This document shows, piece after piece, positions 33,801 through 41,400 of a stretch of DNA of 64,000 bases; position 1 is the first letter of the stretch; each line of letters begins with the position of its first letter. The stretch covers positions 4,428,000-4,491,999 of the forward strand of contig JABAKD010000029.1 in assembly GCA_012845835.1 (NCBI GenBank), in the 5' to 3' direction. The notes under the pieces are model-generated. The model was given only the letters and a program-made list of their open reading frames with translations, had not been told where the DNA came from and made no database searches. This DNA comes from Undaria pinnatifida. Taxonomy: Eukaryota > Sar > Phaeophyceae > Laminariales > Alariaceae. Position numbers and translations under genes: made by a program.

Positions 33801-36800
33801 TTGGCAGTATTGGTAATTATGCTCCCTTTGTAACGTGTCTTCCCAATTCTCCGCAAACTGGACCCCCCACACACCTTAGAAAACCCTCGCTCGTTGTTTT
33901 CGGCATCCTTATTTTTGGTTGTGGTCAGGATAACGCCAACTTTGAAACCCCGCGAGATGCCGTGAACACGTCGTTTCCGGTACGGCCCGGGGACATAATC
34001 ATCCTGGGGACGGACGGTCTGTTTGACAACATGGAACTGGAGAACATTTCTGCCGTGAGTCGTGGTGACGGTGACGGTGGCTGTGATGGTGGCTGTGCTG
34101 ATGGTAGCTGTGATTATGTGTTTATGATGGTTGTGGTAACGTTACTTTTTGTGGTGTAGGTGTAGGTGTAGGTGCTGGTGCTGGTGTTGGTGTTGGTGTT
34201 GGTGTTGGTGTTGGTTGCGCGGTAGTGACGACGATGGCGTTGTTTGTGCTGATAATATTGATGCTGTTGCGATATTTTGGAACTGGGGAACATGTGTGCT
34301 GTGAGTCGTCGCTTTGGCGATGGTGGCCATCGCGATGGTGGTGGTGATGTAGTGATGGTAATTTGGGGTTGTCTGCGATTTGGGGCCGGCTGTGATTCGC
34401 TGGTGGTTGTGATTTGTAATGATGGTGATTGGTGATTTGGTGGTTGTGGTGATTTTTTGAAGTGGGGATGCTTTAGTGATAGTGATGACTTGGTGGGTTG
34501 GTGGCGGTCGTGACTTGGTGGCGGTGATGTCGTGGTGGTGATTAGTTGGCGGTAGTGGTGATTTGATGGTGGTGATAATGACAGTGGTATTGATGGCTTT
34601 GGAATACGATTTTGTTGGTGTTGAGGGTGCTGACGACGAGGATGGTGATGCACCAATGCTGGTGATTTTTCGGGTACATTGATACTGATTCTGGTGATGA
34701 CGATGATGATGATAATAAACATGCTGATGATTTGGTTGGTGGCATGCTGCGAATGTGTCATGTAGGCGATGCGTCGATACACCCGCTAAGCAGCGACCAG
34801 CCCCCGAACAGACCGGGCCATTCGCCAACCGAGACCACTCCATGGCACGCTTCACCTTCGCCTTGACTCCAATATGGCCTGCTTCTGCGACCTTTTCTCC
34901 CGTTCCCCTGCCGCTACTCATAGTATCACGTACGCGTGCGCTCACATGTATGCTACGACAGGCGAAGCACTTTTTTGGCAGCATGTTTGCGACTAACTCG
35001 GATCTCAATTGTGGGACTGCCCGATATCGTGGATATCGTTGGAATGCCTTTGTGTGCTTTTTTGAGTATTTTTATATAATAAACAAAACACGGCTTTAAG
35101 TGCCTGCTTTTCAGTATTTGTTCAAAAACAATACAAGGCACGGTGTGAGCTGTGAGTTCTTCCGGAAGGTCGATACTCATCTTTGCCAAGCTGTCCGTGA
35201 TAGACTCGATCGCGCTTTTTCTAGAACGCCACGTTTGTCCTTCCCTGCCACTTTTGGTACACATAACCTTACAAATGTAGTCCTAACGTTTGGTTTACTC
35301 CGTGTATGTATGCCGCATTTCCAGCAGATGTCCAGCCCAGGTCTGACCCCCCGCTTAGTGCTGCTGTTCCTTTTTTTTTCGTGACAAATCTACGGCATGG
35401 GGCCGTTTGTTGGGTTAAGCTGTCCTTTCTGATCAAAAACTCAGTTTTCGGGGGATGCGTATATTAGCATCAGTATATCAGTCTGTCAGTCTATCAGTTA
35501 TCAGTTATCAGTTATCAGTCTAGTCTTTTCAGTCTATCAGTATGTCGGTATATCGATATATCAGTCTATCAGTATAAAGAGGTCCTCCAGTTAGGGGCCT
35601 GGAAACCATTAGGGTCTCCCCCTCTGATACCGTGCACTCTGATGGCTGTCGTGGCGCGTGTCTACCCGGATCGTTGTCCTATGCTTCTGGCAGGTGGCGT
35701 TGGCGTGGGAGAACAAGTGGTTTGGTGGGCCGTTGTTGGGTTTGAGCGAGCACAACAACGCTGCCATGGAGGACTTGGCCGAGCAGCTGGGGCACAGGTG
35801 AGCTTAAGTCGTGATCGTGGTGGATATGGTGGTGGTGGAGATGGTGGTGGTGGAGATGGTGGTGGTGGAGATGGTGGTGGTGGAGATGGCAGTGAAAGTG
35901 GAGATGGTAGTGGCGGTGGAGATGGTAGTGGCGGTGGAGATGGTGGCGGCGGCGGTGGTGGTGGTGGTGGTGGTGGTGGTGGTGGTGGTGGTGGTGGTGG
36001 TGGTGGTGGTGGTGGTGGAGGAGATGGTGGTGGGGGAGGGGGGGGAGGGAGCGGTGGGGATAGTGGTTGTGGGCGAGGGGGCTGTGGTGGTGGTGGTGGT
36101 GGTGGTGTTTGAGGTGGTGCCAGTGGTGGTGGTGGTAGTGGTGGTGGAGGTGGTAGTGGTAGTAGTGGTGGTATTAGTAGTGGTAGTTGTAGTAGTTTTG
36201 ATGACGCTGGCAATGATGATGGTGCTGGTGATGACGGTTCATATTGATAACGATATTGATGATGGTGATGTTTATTGATGTGGTGGAGATGATGAGGATT
36301 CTCATGACGGGGATCGTAAGGGATGACAATTATGACTGCGTCATAAGAGTAAGTTTCGTTGGTTCGACTTCTTTGTCTGGTGAATGCGCCTCACCCAGGG
36401 GTGCATCCTCATGTCTATAACTTGCAAGTTCCGCCCTGAGTCAAAATGCAGAATGCGTGCACCGAGTGCAAGGCGGCAACTCACAGAGGTCACAGCCCGG
36501 CACCCTCATGTTGTTCCGGTTCAAAGCCTCTGCGTTACTCTTTCGCTCCCCTTGTTTTGTCCCTCTCTATGTGTTTTGTTGTCGGTGTGGTCATGAGCAG
36601 TTCTTTTCCCTGTTTAGGACTGCGCTATATTGGAATACATAACCTCACTTTAACTCCAAGTAGTGTGACCCCGACGCCGAAACGGAGGTCCAATGTACTG
36701 TACGTTTCAACCGTTACCGTTTGTAGATTAGTTAGGTATGAAAAGCATGTGTCGCAAGCCCCCCCTCTTGCATACGTTGTGGCTTTTTGGGCCTTGGTAA

Positions 36801-38420
36801 TAGGTGTCTAGAGGGTGGGTTACTCGCTCCCTCCTTTTTGCGGCGAGGGGGGTGTCTCCCTATTTGTGGCAAGGGAGGGGCCCCTCGCGTTGTGCCCCCC
36901 CCCCTCCCTTGTGGCAAGGACCGGGAGTTTGTCCCCTTTGCCATAAGGGAGGGGGGGGGTCCCGCCCCCTTGCGGCAAAGGGAGCGGTTCCCTTCATTGT
37001 GGCAAGGGGCGGGGGGGGGGCACATTGTGGCAGGGAGGGGGGGGTCCCGCACCTTGTGGCGAGGGCAGGGCGTCTCGTACCTTGTGGAAATATCGGGTGT
37101 CCCCACCTTGCGACAAGGCGGAGGGAGTCATTCCCCCTTGTGCCGAGGAGGGGAGTCCCCCATCATGAGGCCAGGGTAGAGGTCCCTCTCTATACACTTT
37201 TTTTGTTCTTGTCTTGTGTTGCCTCTCCAGTGCTTCTCGCCCTTTTTGTCTTTTGACATGGTACAGTCTAGACTCTGGACGCCTTTTTTGTTTTGTTTTG
37301 TAGTCTTGCTCGTTCAGACCTTTGCGGAGCTTGTTTTCGGCCTTTAAAGCTTTTGTCTTGACCTCTCCGTGCTTTTTATTTTGTTTTGTTTCAGGGCGCG
37401 GGAGCTGTCGTTGGATTCCACTAGGGACTCTCCGTTCGCCTTGCTGGCGAAGGAAAACGACATAATGTGGGGGGGAGGCATGCCGGACGATATCACCGTT
37501 GTCGCTCTCCGTGTCATCAACAAGGCCGACTCGTCTGCTGCGGTAAGGCACTTCTATGGTGTGCACGTGTTTGAACAGGGGGCGGTAGCTTCCCCCCCCT
37601 AAGACCTCCCATGGATACTAGGAAATTCGAGAGAGAGATTGGCAGGCATTCGCTCCCACCCCGCTAAGAAGGGATCGAGGAGGCAGGCTTCTCTGCTGCA
37701 ATAAAGACTCTTGTAGTGTATCAGGTTTTAAAAGGGTACAGTAGAGCGCCGCCCCCCCAGCCAAAAGCAAGACACTAGGTAAATACTAGAACACATATGA
37801 AAGGGGATGGTAGATAGCCCCCACCTCCTCCCAAAAATATGTCCGCAAGGCCGACTCCTCTACCGCGATGAGGTGCACTTAAAATGTATTAAAAAAAGGG
37901 GACTTTAAAAAGCGATCCCCTCCCGCCATAGGCATGACCTTCCGTACTACTAAACTGCTGTAAACCTTCCAAAAAGGACTGTAGAGAGCCGTTCCCCTTG
38001 CCATAATCAAGCCTTTCCATATTGTTAAAAAACTTCAGGCAGAGACGCCTCTTCTTCGAAAACGGGGAGGGCAGAGAGTCGCCCTCCTTTCGGTTGGAAG
38101 CCACCGGCCATGTCTGTATTTGTAGAACAGAATGGTACTGCTGCTGCTGCTCCATGGTATAGTCTTGACTCGCTGGACTTGTACTTCGGTGGAAATATGA
38201 ATCGGTACTCTCCTTCTCCCCCTTCCCCGTCCCTTGTGACGCGAATGCGTCCATTCACCTCTCCCCAACCCACCCCGCCTGCCCCCACCATCGCCCCCCC
38301 TTTCGCCGCCCCTTCGTTTTTCGTGTCTTCGCTTTTTTGTAATTTTTTTTACTGAAGGCGGTGTCGAGGAGGGGGGTAAAACTAGACGACCATCATCCCG
38401 AAGAAGCTGCTGTAGCCTGA
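25161..38420 (+). CDS. CBS-pair plus PPTC7-like PP2C phosphatase, 14 exons
   Basis: Fourteen exons join in phase: 25161-25541, 25761-26024, 27451-27537, 28800-28976, 29420-29566, 30071-30204, 31113-31271, 31730-31874, 32613-32773, 33324-33411, 33929-34054, 35694-35797, 37395-37542 and 38358-38420 (TGA), about 727 residues. Residues about 1-180 are a low-complexity Ser/Gly/Arg leader that could be an organelle presequence. Residues about 185-340 are two CBS domains (FKAKDIL..., VIGMFTSRDLL; VRNLPVVWEGKVLGIVNV). Residues about 365-707 are a PP2C domain of the PPTC7 branch: SEDAHFV, GLADGVGSW, VGSSTACVAALD, NIGDCG, GTDGLFDNM, GGGMPDDITVV. All metal-binding acidic motifs are present, so an active Mn/Mg-dependent Ser/Thr phosphatase is expected. 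CBS pairs usually bind adenosyl ligands, so nucleotide control is inferred. The frame is open upstream to 24697 without an ATG, so the true start may lie in an earlier exon. Confidence 0.9.
25638..25692. repeat. (TTG)n microsatellite
   Basis: TTG/CTG triplets in intron 1 of the CBS-PP2C gene. Confidence 0.85.
25761..26024 (+). CDS. CBS-PP2C exon 2 (linker and start of CBS 1)
   Basis: Two in-frame acceptors are possible, giving a start at 25761 or 25770. Encodes an acidic/basic linker (RRSERDSEDELGEEDANGEK) and then WLKGFKAKDILRDKTLL, the first strand and helix of CBS 1. Donor gtagga. Degenerate copies of the exon's 3' end follow in the intron. Confidence 0.82.
26073..26412 (+). repeat. Three degenerate copies of the exon 2 3' end (ghost exons)
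   Basis: The exon 2 junction reads GAGGGACAAGACGCTTCTCA GGCAGCAGTTGGAG/GTAGGACGG. The intron then shows TCCTCAGGCAGCAATTGGAC at 26074, GAGGGATAAGACGCTTCTCA GGCAGCAGTCGGAGGTAGGGCGG at 26205, and TTTAGGGATAAGAGGCAGCAG AGAAGGTGGGGCG-like sequence at 26371. The last two also share TCGGCAAGTCGGCT upstream. Confidence 0.8.
26800..27075. repeat. 27-bp minisatellite ATCGATATCGGTATCG...
   Basis: The unit ATCGATATCGGTATCGTAAT TATCGTC repeats about ten times with little divergence. Reading frames across it give Ile/Val (plus) or Asp/Tyr/Thr (minus) periodic ORFs, which are artefacts of the 9-codon period. Confidence 0.9.
27365..27394. repeat. (CCGA)n microsatellite
   Basis: Seven CCGA tetramers shortly upstream of CBS-PP2C exon 3. 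Confidence 0.85.
27451..27537 (+). CDS. CBS-PP2C exon 3 (CBS 1 core)
   Basis: Acceptor gcgcgttag, donor gtatga. Phase 0 at both ends. Encodes VPGDCTVDEAITAIVNQ and SFVVVNRRK, the middle of CBS 1. Confidence 0.88.
27759..27888. mobile_element. MITE-like element (GTTGACGG family), copy 2
   Basis: Left end ATGTCGGTTGACGGCACTCT and right end GACCGTCAACCGACGT form inverted repeats (14 of 15 bases match over ATGTCGGTTGACGGC/GACGTCGGTTGACGG). Length is about 130 bp, in intron 3 of the CBS-PP2C gene. Confidence 0.65.
28523..28640 (+). repeat. GTGCTCCGTCCCGGCAT dispersed repeat, copy 4
   Basis: GGTGCACGCAATGTCTGCCT, then GGTGAAAACCCGACGTGCTC CGTCCCGGCATATT, GCGAGGGTCACACCACT and CAGCCATGCATCA. Located in intron 3 of the CBS-PP2C gene. 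Confidence 0.65.
28800..28976 (+). CDS. CBS-PP2C exon 4 (end of CBS 1, start of CBS 2)
   Basis: Acceptor cattcccag, donor gtgacg. Encodes EVIGMFTSRDLLGELARY, closing CBS 1, then FMIPLGRMIYCSPKDSL, opening CBS 2. Confidence 0.92.
29045..29410 (+). repeat. Tandemly amplified pyrimidine units before exon 5
   Basis: Degenerate units of about 20-25 bases (CCTTTCGTAATCCGTTGGT and relatives such as CCTTTTGTATTTC and CCTTTCATAATC) repeat to the exon 5 acceptor. The last copy supplies the splice-site tract. Confidence 0.6.
29420..29566 (+). CDS. CBS-PP2C exon 5 (end of CBS 2)
   Basis: Acceptor cttgtgccag, donor gtggct. Encodes VRNLPVVWEGKVLGIVNVND, the second half of CBS 2, and a helical linker towards the phosphatase. 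Confidence 0.92.
29668..29830. repeat. (GGGA)n-type repeat
   Basis: GGGAGGGAGGGAGGAAGGGAC units in intron 5; a purine-only strand. Confidence 0.85.
30071..30204 (+). CDS. CBS-PP2C exon 6 (linker, first PP2C strand)
   Basis: Acceptor cttgtgccgcag, donor gtgaga. Encodes FSASVGAVALPHPHKT, the usual opening of the PPTC7 fold, and ends after two bases of an Arg codon. Confidence 0.9.
30488..30625 (+). repeat. GTGCTCCGTCCCGGCAT dispersed repeat, partial copies 5
   Basis: A tail-like part (GATGCGAGGGTCGATGGTCATGC) is followed by a core (GATGAAAGCCCGACGTGCTC CGCCCCG). It lies in intron 6 of the CBS-PP2C gene. Confidence 0.5.
30795..30823. repeat. 29-base C homopolymer
   Basis: An uninterrupted C run about 60 bases upstream of the partial exon 7 copy. 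Confidence 0.9.
30875..30945 (+). pseudogene. Partial duplicate of exon 7 5' end (ghost exon)
   Basis: 30883-30936 matches the first coding bases of exon 7 at about 49 of 54 positions and even keeps the preceding GACA(A)G. Its frame reads HLEVADDPALSEDAHFVL, then GVS and a TGA. It lacks the rest of exon 7, including ADG, so it cannot replace it. Confidence 0.85.
31113..31271 (+). CDS. CBS-PP2C exon 7 (PP2C motifs 1-2)
   Basis: Acceptor attgacag, donor gtaaac. Encodes SEDAHFV (acidic metal motif) and GLADGVGSWRKVGVDP (the ADG motif). Partial copies lie upstream at 30883-30936 and downstream at 31360-31412. Confidence 0.93.
31360..31412 (+). pseudogene. Partial duplicate of exon 7 3' end with donor (ghost exon)
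   Basis: GGTGTGGGCTCGTGGCGGAA GGTTTGAGAG ... GTTCAG/GTACG repeats the end of exon 7. The GTTGGA of the real exon has become GTTTGA, an in-frame stop. Confidence 0.85.
31512..31580 (+). pseudogene. Partial duplicate of exon 8 5' end with acceptor (ghost exon)
   Basis: TCCTGGCAGCAACCGGCTCA TGCACCGGG mirrors the true TCTTGGCAGCAACCGGCTGA TGCACTGGG. A short insertion follows before GCAAGGGAGTAC, and then the match ends. Confidence 0.85.
31730..31874 (+). CDS. CBS-PP2C exon 8
   Basis: Acceptor cttggcag, donor gtgcgt. Encodes NRLMHWAREY, a Gly/Pro-rich insert and EVLMAAWEYTIGEK. A degenerate copy of its 5' end lies at 31512-31580. Confidence 0.9.
32223..32425. repeat. (TATGG)n pentamer repeat
   Basis: About 200 bases of TATGG with TATAG/CATGA variants in intron 8. 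Confidence 0.9.
32613..32773 (+). CDS. CBS-PP2C exon 9 (GSSTA and GDCG motifs)
   Basis: Acceptor catgtacag, donor gtgagt. Encodes VVGSSTACVAALDYD and NIGDCGVVVLR, the central beta-sandwich of PP2C. A degenerate copy of its 3' end is at 32919-32970. Confidence 0.93.
32919..32970 (+). pseudogene. Partial duplicate of exon 9 3' end with donor (ghost exon)
   Basis: ACCGGCTGCATGAGCGGGAG GGGACGCCGCGGTATCTCAG GAGATGAGTT matches the end of exon 9 (GCCGGGTACATGAGGGAGAA ACGGACGCCGCGACACCTCA GGGA/GTGAGTT), about 150 bases downstream. Confidence 0.8.
33324..33411 (+). CDS. CBS-PP2C exon 10
   Basis: Acceptor tgttccacag, donor gtgaga. Encodes ISQQQLRSFNLPYQFGYTN; it corresponds to the QQHYFNTPFQL segment of animal PPTC7. 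Confidence 0.9.
33535..33830. repeat. GGTGTT-rich simple sequence
   Basis: Degenerate GGTGTTGGTGGT units in intron 10; the source of long His/Thr ORFs on the minus strand. Confidence 0.75.
33929..34054 (+). CDS. CBS-PP2C exon 11 (TDGLFDN motif)
   Basis: Acceptor tgtggtcag, donor gtgagt. Encodes FPVRPGDIIILGTDGLFDNM, containing the third metal-binding aspartate. A copy of its 3' end is at 34276-34330. Confidence 0.93.
34155..34215. repeat. GTGTAG/GTGTTG hexamer repeat
   Basis: GGTGTAGGTGTAGGTG followed by GGTGTTGGTGTTGG in intron 11. Confidence 0.85.
34276..34330 (+). pseudogene. Partial duplicate of exon 11 3' end with donor (ghost exon)
   Basis: TTGGAACTGGGGAACATGTG TGCTGTGAGTCGTCG repeats the end of exon 11 (ATGGAACTGGAGAACATTTC TGCC/GTGAGTCGTGG), 220 bases downstream. 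Confidence 0.8.
35140..35205 (-). repeat. Dispersed repeat: KMSIDL-encoding segment, copy 3
   Basis: On the minus strand the segment encodes AKMSIDLPEELTAHT within an open frame of about 100 codons (34953-35264). It is probably a fragment of an old mobile gene; the family was not recognised. Confidence 0.45.
35460..35580. repeat. TATCAGT-type short repeat
   Basis: TATCAGTCTATCAGT/TATCAGTTATCAG units in intron 11. Confidence 0.8.
35694..35797 (+). CDS. CBS-PP2C exon 12
   Basis: Acceptor gcttctggcag, donor gtgagc. Encodes an amphipathic helix region (HNNAAMEDLAEQLGHR) matching the helical insert of PPTC7. Confidence 0.88.
35818..36190. repeat. (GGT)n and GGTGGA repeats
   Basis: GTGGTGGTGGAGATGGT units grade into a long pure GGT run (35950-36018) in intron 12. 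The poly-Gly and poly-Pro ORFs here are not genes. Confidence 0.9.
36836..37175. repeat. G-rich minisatellite CCTTGTGGCAAGGGAGGGG
   Basis: About ten degenerate units of 25-38 bases around CTTGTGGCAAGGGAGGGGGG GTCC. Each has a small palindrome (CTTGTGGCAAG) and a G run of 6-9, so G-quadruplex or hairpin formation is possible. Confidence 0.75.
37395..37542 (+). CDS. CBS-PP2C exon 13 (last PP2C motif)
   Basis: Acceptor tttgtttcag, donor gtaagg. Encodes ARELSLDSTRDSPFALLA and WGGGMPDDITVVALRVI; the DD pair completes the metal site. Confidence 0.92.
37660..38060 (+). repeat. Tandem degenerate copies of the exon 13 3' end and donor
   Basis: The exon 13 junction AAGGCCGACTCGTCTGCTGC G/GTAAGGCACTT is echoed as CAGGCTTCTCTGCTGCAATA AAGACT (37683) and CAAGGCCGACTCCTCTACCG CGATGAGGTGCACTT (37851). 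Weaker copies are near 37950 and 38035. Each is followed by a GTAGAGAGC..CCCC phrase, giving a loose array that fills most of intron 13. Confidence 0.6.
38358..38420 (+). CDS. CBS-PP2C terminal exon
   Basis: The acceptor ttactgaag follows a T-rich tract. The exon enters in phase 0 and encodes about 20 residues (SRRGVKLDDHHPEEAAVA) to TGA at 38418-38420. It has no family motif, so the call rests on frame and splice site only. Confidence 0.65.
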   Translation, partial: AVSRRGVKLDDHHPEEAAVA

Positions 38421-41400
38421 CCGAGCAGCACTATTAATAGCTGTTGTCTTTACTTGTGGTTTGCTATTGTGGCGGGCGCGCGGGTGGGCAGGGATCTGGC
38501 AAGTGCCCTCATTCGACCAGGCGCGGAAGGGGGGTGGTCCGGGGGCGGGGACAGGGGTGGTAGGTTGGTGAAGGAGGAGTAGAGGGGGAGGTAGGGGAGA
38601 GGGGGGTAGGAAGGGAGTGCTCTTTTCCCACGCCGGTACTACGACTCGGAAAAATGGAATGCTTTACGTGGCGTTCTTTTGCTTTTCCTCCTGGAGGCAC
38701 CGACTGGCGGTCGGTGCGGCGTTGCGGGCGTCTTTTTATTAGCCTCGGCAATTTCAGAGAACAAATAAAGGGTGTCGCGCTGTTGCCGAGGAACGCTCCG
38801 TTGCCCTGCCTCTGGTTTTTGGTTTTGACGTGCGGTTTTTGGTTTTGGCTTGCTTGACCTGTTTCAGGGCGGCAGCAGGGAACAGAGGAGCGGGGGGGGG
38901 GGGTCTCCTCTCTTCTGCTCGTATGGCTTGTAATTTTGCGTACTAGTATTATTGTTTATGGTGATCGGTTTTTTCGATTATGGTTTATCGTGTCAATGTT
39001 TTGGTTGCCCTTGTGGGGGAGCATTGTATTGTTGCGCTTACTCTGGGCTTGGTAAACTTGGTCGATCTTACCTCCGACGCCCAGTAATGTAACACCTTCA
39101 CAGCTACCCCTTTTTTGCTCCTCCCCCTTTTTTGTCCCTTTACGTGTACGAGACCCAAATCCCTTCTTGCGTTTTCTCCTTTGTTTTTTTTCTGGTTTGA
39201 ATGGGGCGTACACGATATTATCATAGTAACAGCCTCTTATCTTCACACGTGTTGCTGTTCTCACATTAACCTGGTATTTCGAGTCGGCGCCTTACGCAAC
39301 CCCGCCCCCCGAGGAGTGTTCTTCGTTCCTTGATTTTCCTGTATGAAACCCCATGATATCGCATAAGACTCCATGGATGTGCCCCGGGATACACATCGCA
39401 TGGAAATCCATGAGATATCCCATGGGATTCACTTTTTTTCGACGAGAACGTCCATGTAACCCTACGGGAGGACTTCCCATGAGACTACCAATAGGATATT
39501 CTCATGGTGCTGATTGATGGGAGGGCGGAAAAGCTGATTGATATTGGTACGGTACTTTCCCCCGGCAATTTTGCTGTTCTTGATTTCCCGTATGAGTGAG
39601 CCCCCCTTCTGGGATTTTTTTCGCTTTCTCTATACTAAGATGCTAAATGGATGGATTACTCAAAGAAGGCGTTGCCCGAAAGAGAGGGCGACAGAGCTAG
39701 AGAGAGCGAATGAGAGAAATAATGCAAGGTACCATACGCGCACGGCCGCGCAAGGAAGCCACTTTTACGGCAACCCCAAATTGATATGCTTGGTAGAGGA
39801 CAATGTTTTCCAGTACCTGTCCGGGAATGTAAAGACCGTTTCTGTGCTGACGTGAACGCGATGATGGTCGTCAAATTTGCGGTAAAAGCGATACCGGTAA
39901 AAAGCGTAGAACGAGACGATGCCCCAGGTGTAGTGCCAGAATTTTTAGAAGAGTTACATGGCATATATCCGAGAAACCTAGACTAAAACATCGCTAGCCG
40001 TATCCCCGACGCCGAATCCTGCCCTAATATTGCTTTAGGGAACCTGATCCGGATAATACCTGCAAAGCAAGTTATTGAACCTGTTTTCAAACAAGGTCTC
40101 CAGTAGGTACCACAGGTGCCTCGTTTTCTTGCATGTAGCATTGACTTGAAGGTCTCAGCTGTAAATAAACACCACAACACCGTCGTCATGATTCAAGTGA
40201 TACGGCGTTCTCTTACCTCTTGTTTACTGATCTTTTGCAAGCGATTCAGTGTTCCCGTCGCTCATGTGGCCAAGCGTTTTGTCGCTATGTACTCAACCTA
40301 TTCTTGATGGGCGCTCTAGTTATTATTAATGAGCGTTCGAGTTACTGGAAAGATCAGGTGTTCTAAAATTTGCTTGGTTTCAGTATGAAATGTCCCGACG
40401 TGTCAATAACTGAAACGACTCTGACCAGGGGCGACAAGGTAAACAAGACACATATTAACCGGAATTTCTCGCTCAATTTGAACTTCAAACTGTAAAATTA
40501 TTACTATTATTATTGGTTCCCACCACCTTACCCAGGCCATCAAATGACAGCAGCATCTATTTCATGATTTATCTAGTTCCACTCTACGCCCGAGCAATCA
40601 TTAGAAGTTTGCACGTGATGCTCGCTGTTTTATCAAGCTGATTTCGGCAAAAAAATGCGCTCTTCGGGTGACATTTTTTTTTCTTGGCCGATCCAAAAAG
40701 TTCAGACATGATATTAGTGCGGTGTAATAGGCCTTCATTGACACCCCTCTCCTGAGTGTGTCGTAACCTTGCCAGATGCGGCTTACACAAGCAAGATCGT
40801 GCAAGCGCAGCGAGGGTTTTTCTTACGATATAGACTTAGACTATACTTTCTTAAAAAGGCACCTCCGTCTATTAATACATCTCATAAAACGGGGTCGACG
40901 ATCTCGTCATAACTCATGTTTGCGAAAGCTGGGTGCGATACTTCGATCGCGCATGCGACATGATGGCACCGTACTTAATAATAGTACTCGGATGGTTCCG
41001 ACCAATATAGACTATATGGAAAAGGCACAGTCCATACCCACTCGTACGTGCACAGCATACGCACGTTTACTGGTGTATAAAACGTGCCAGGCATATAGAC
41101 TAGTCAAAGAAATTCAAGTATGGGCTGCACTCGGCAGTATGATACGGAGCACAGAAAAGGTACGAACAAGATAATATATACAAAGAGGCGTTTTGCATCT
41201 TACAGGTAAAACCGATCGCAACGTATTTTTTCTTCCAATTTTTGAAAATGTTCACGTTTCCCGAAGCGCGTCTGTGGCAGAGAAAGGCATTGCCAGTCTG
41301 CACCCTTCTCGCTTGGACAGCCAACTCGCCATAGACGACACCAGACCAAGAGCAGCGAGAGTGCTTAGGCAGGTGTGGATTATTAAAAGTCGGGCGTAGA

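Noticed and set aside
34114-35008. 222- and 288-codon His/Thr/Ser-rich ORFs on the minus strand
   Set aside because: They come from GGT/GTT-type simple sequence and overlap the exon 11 ghost copy; no motif.
35642-36213. Poly-Gly (+) and poly-Pro (-) ORFs
   Set aside because: Both arise from the GGT repeat in intron 12, and the plus ORF runs through exon 12 out of frame.
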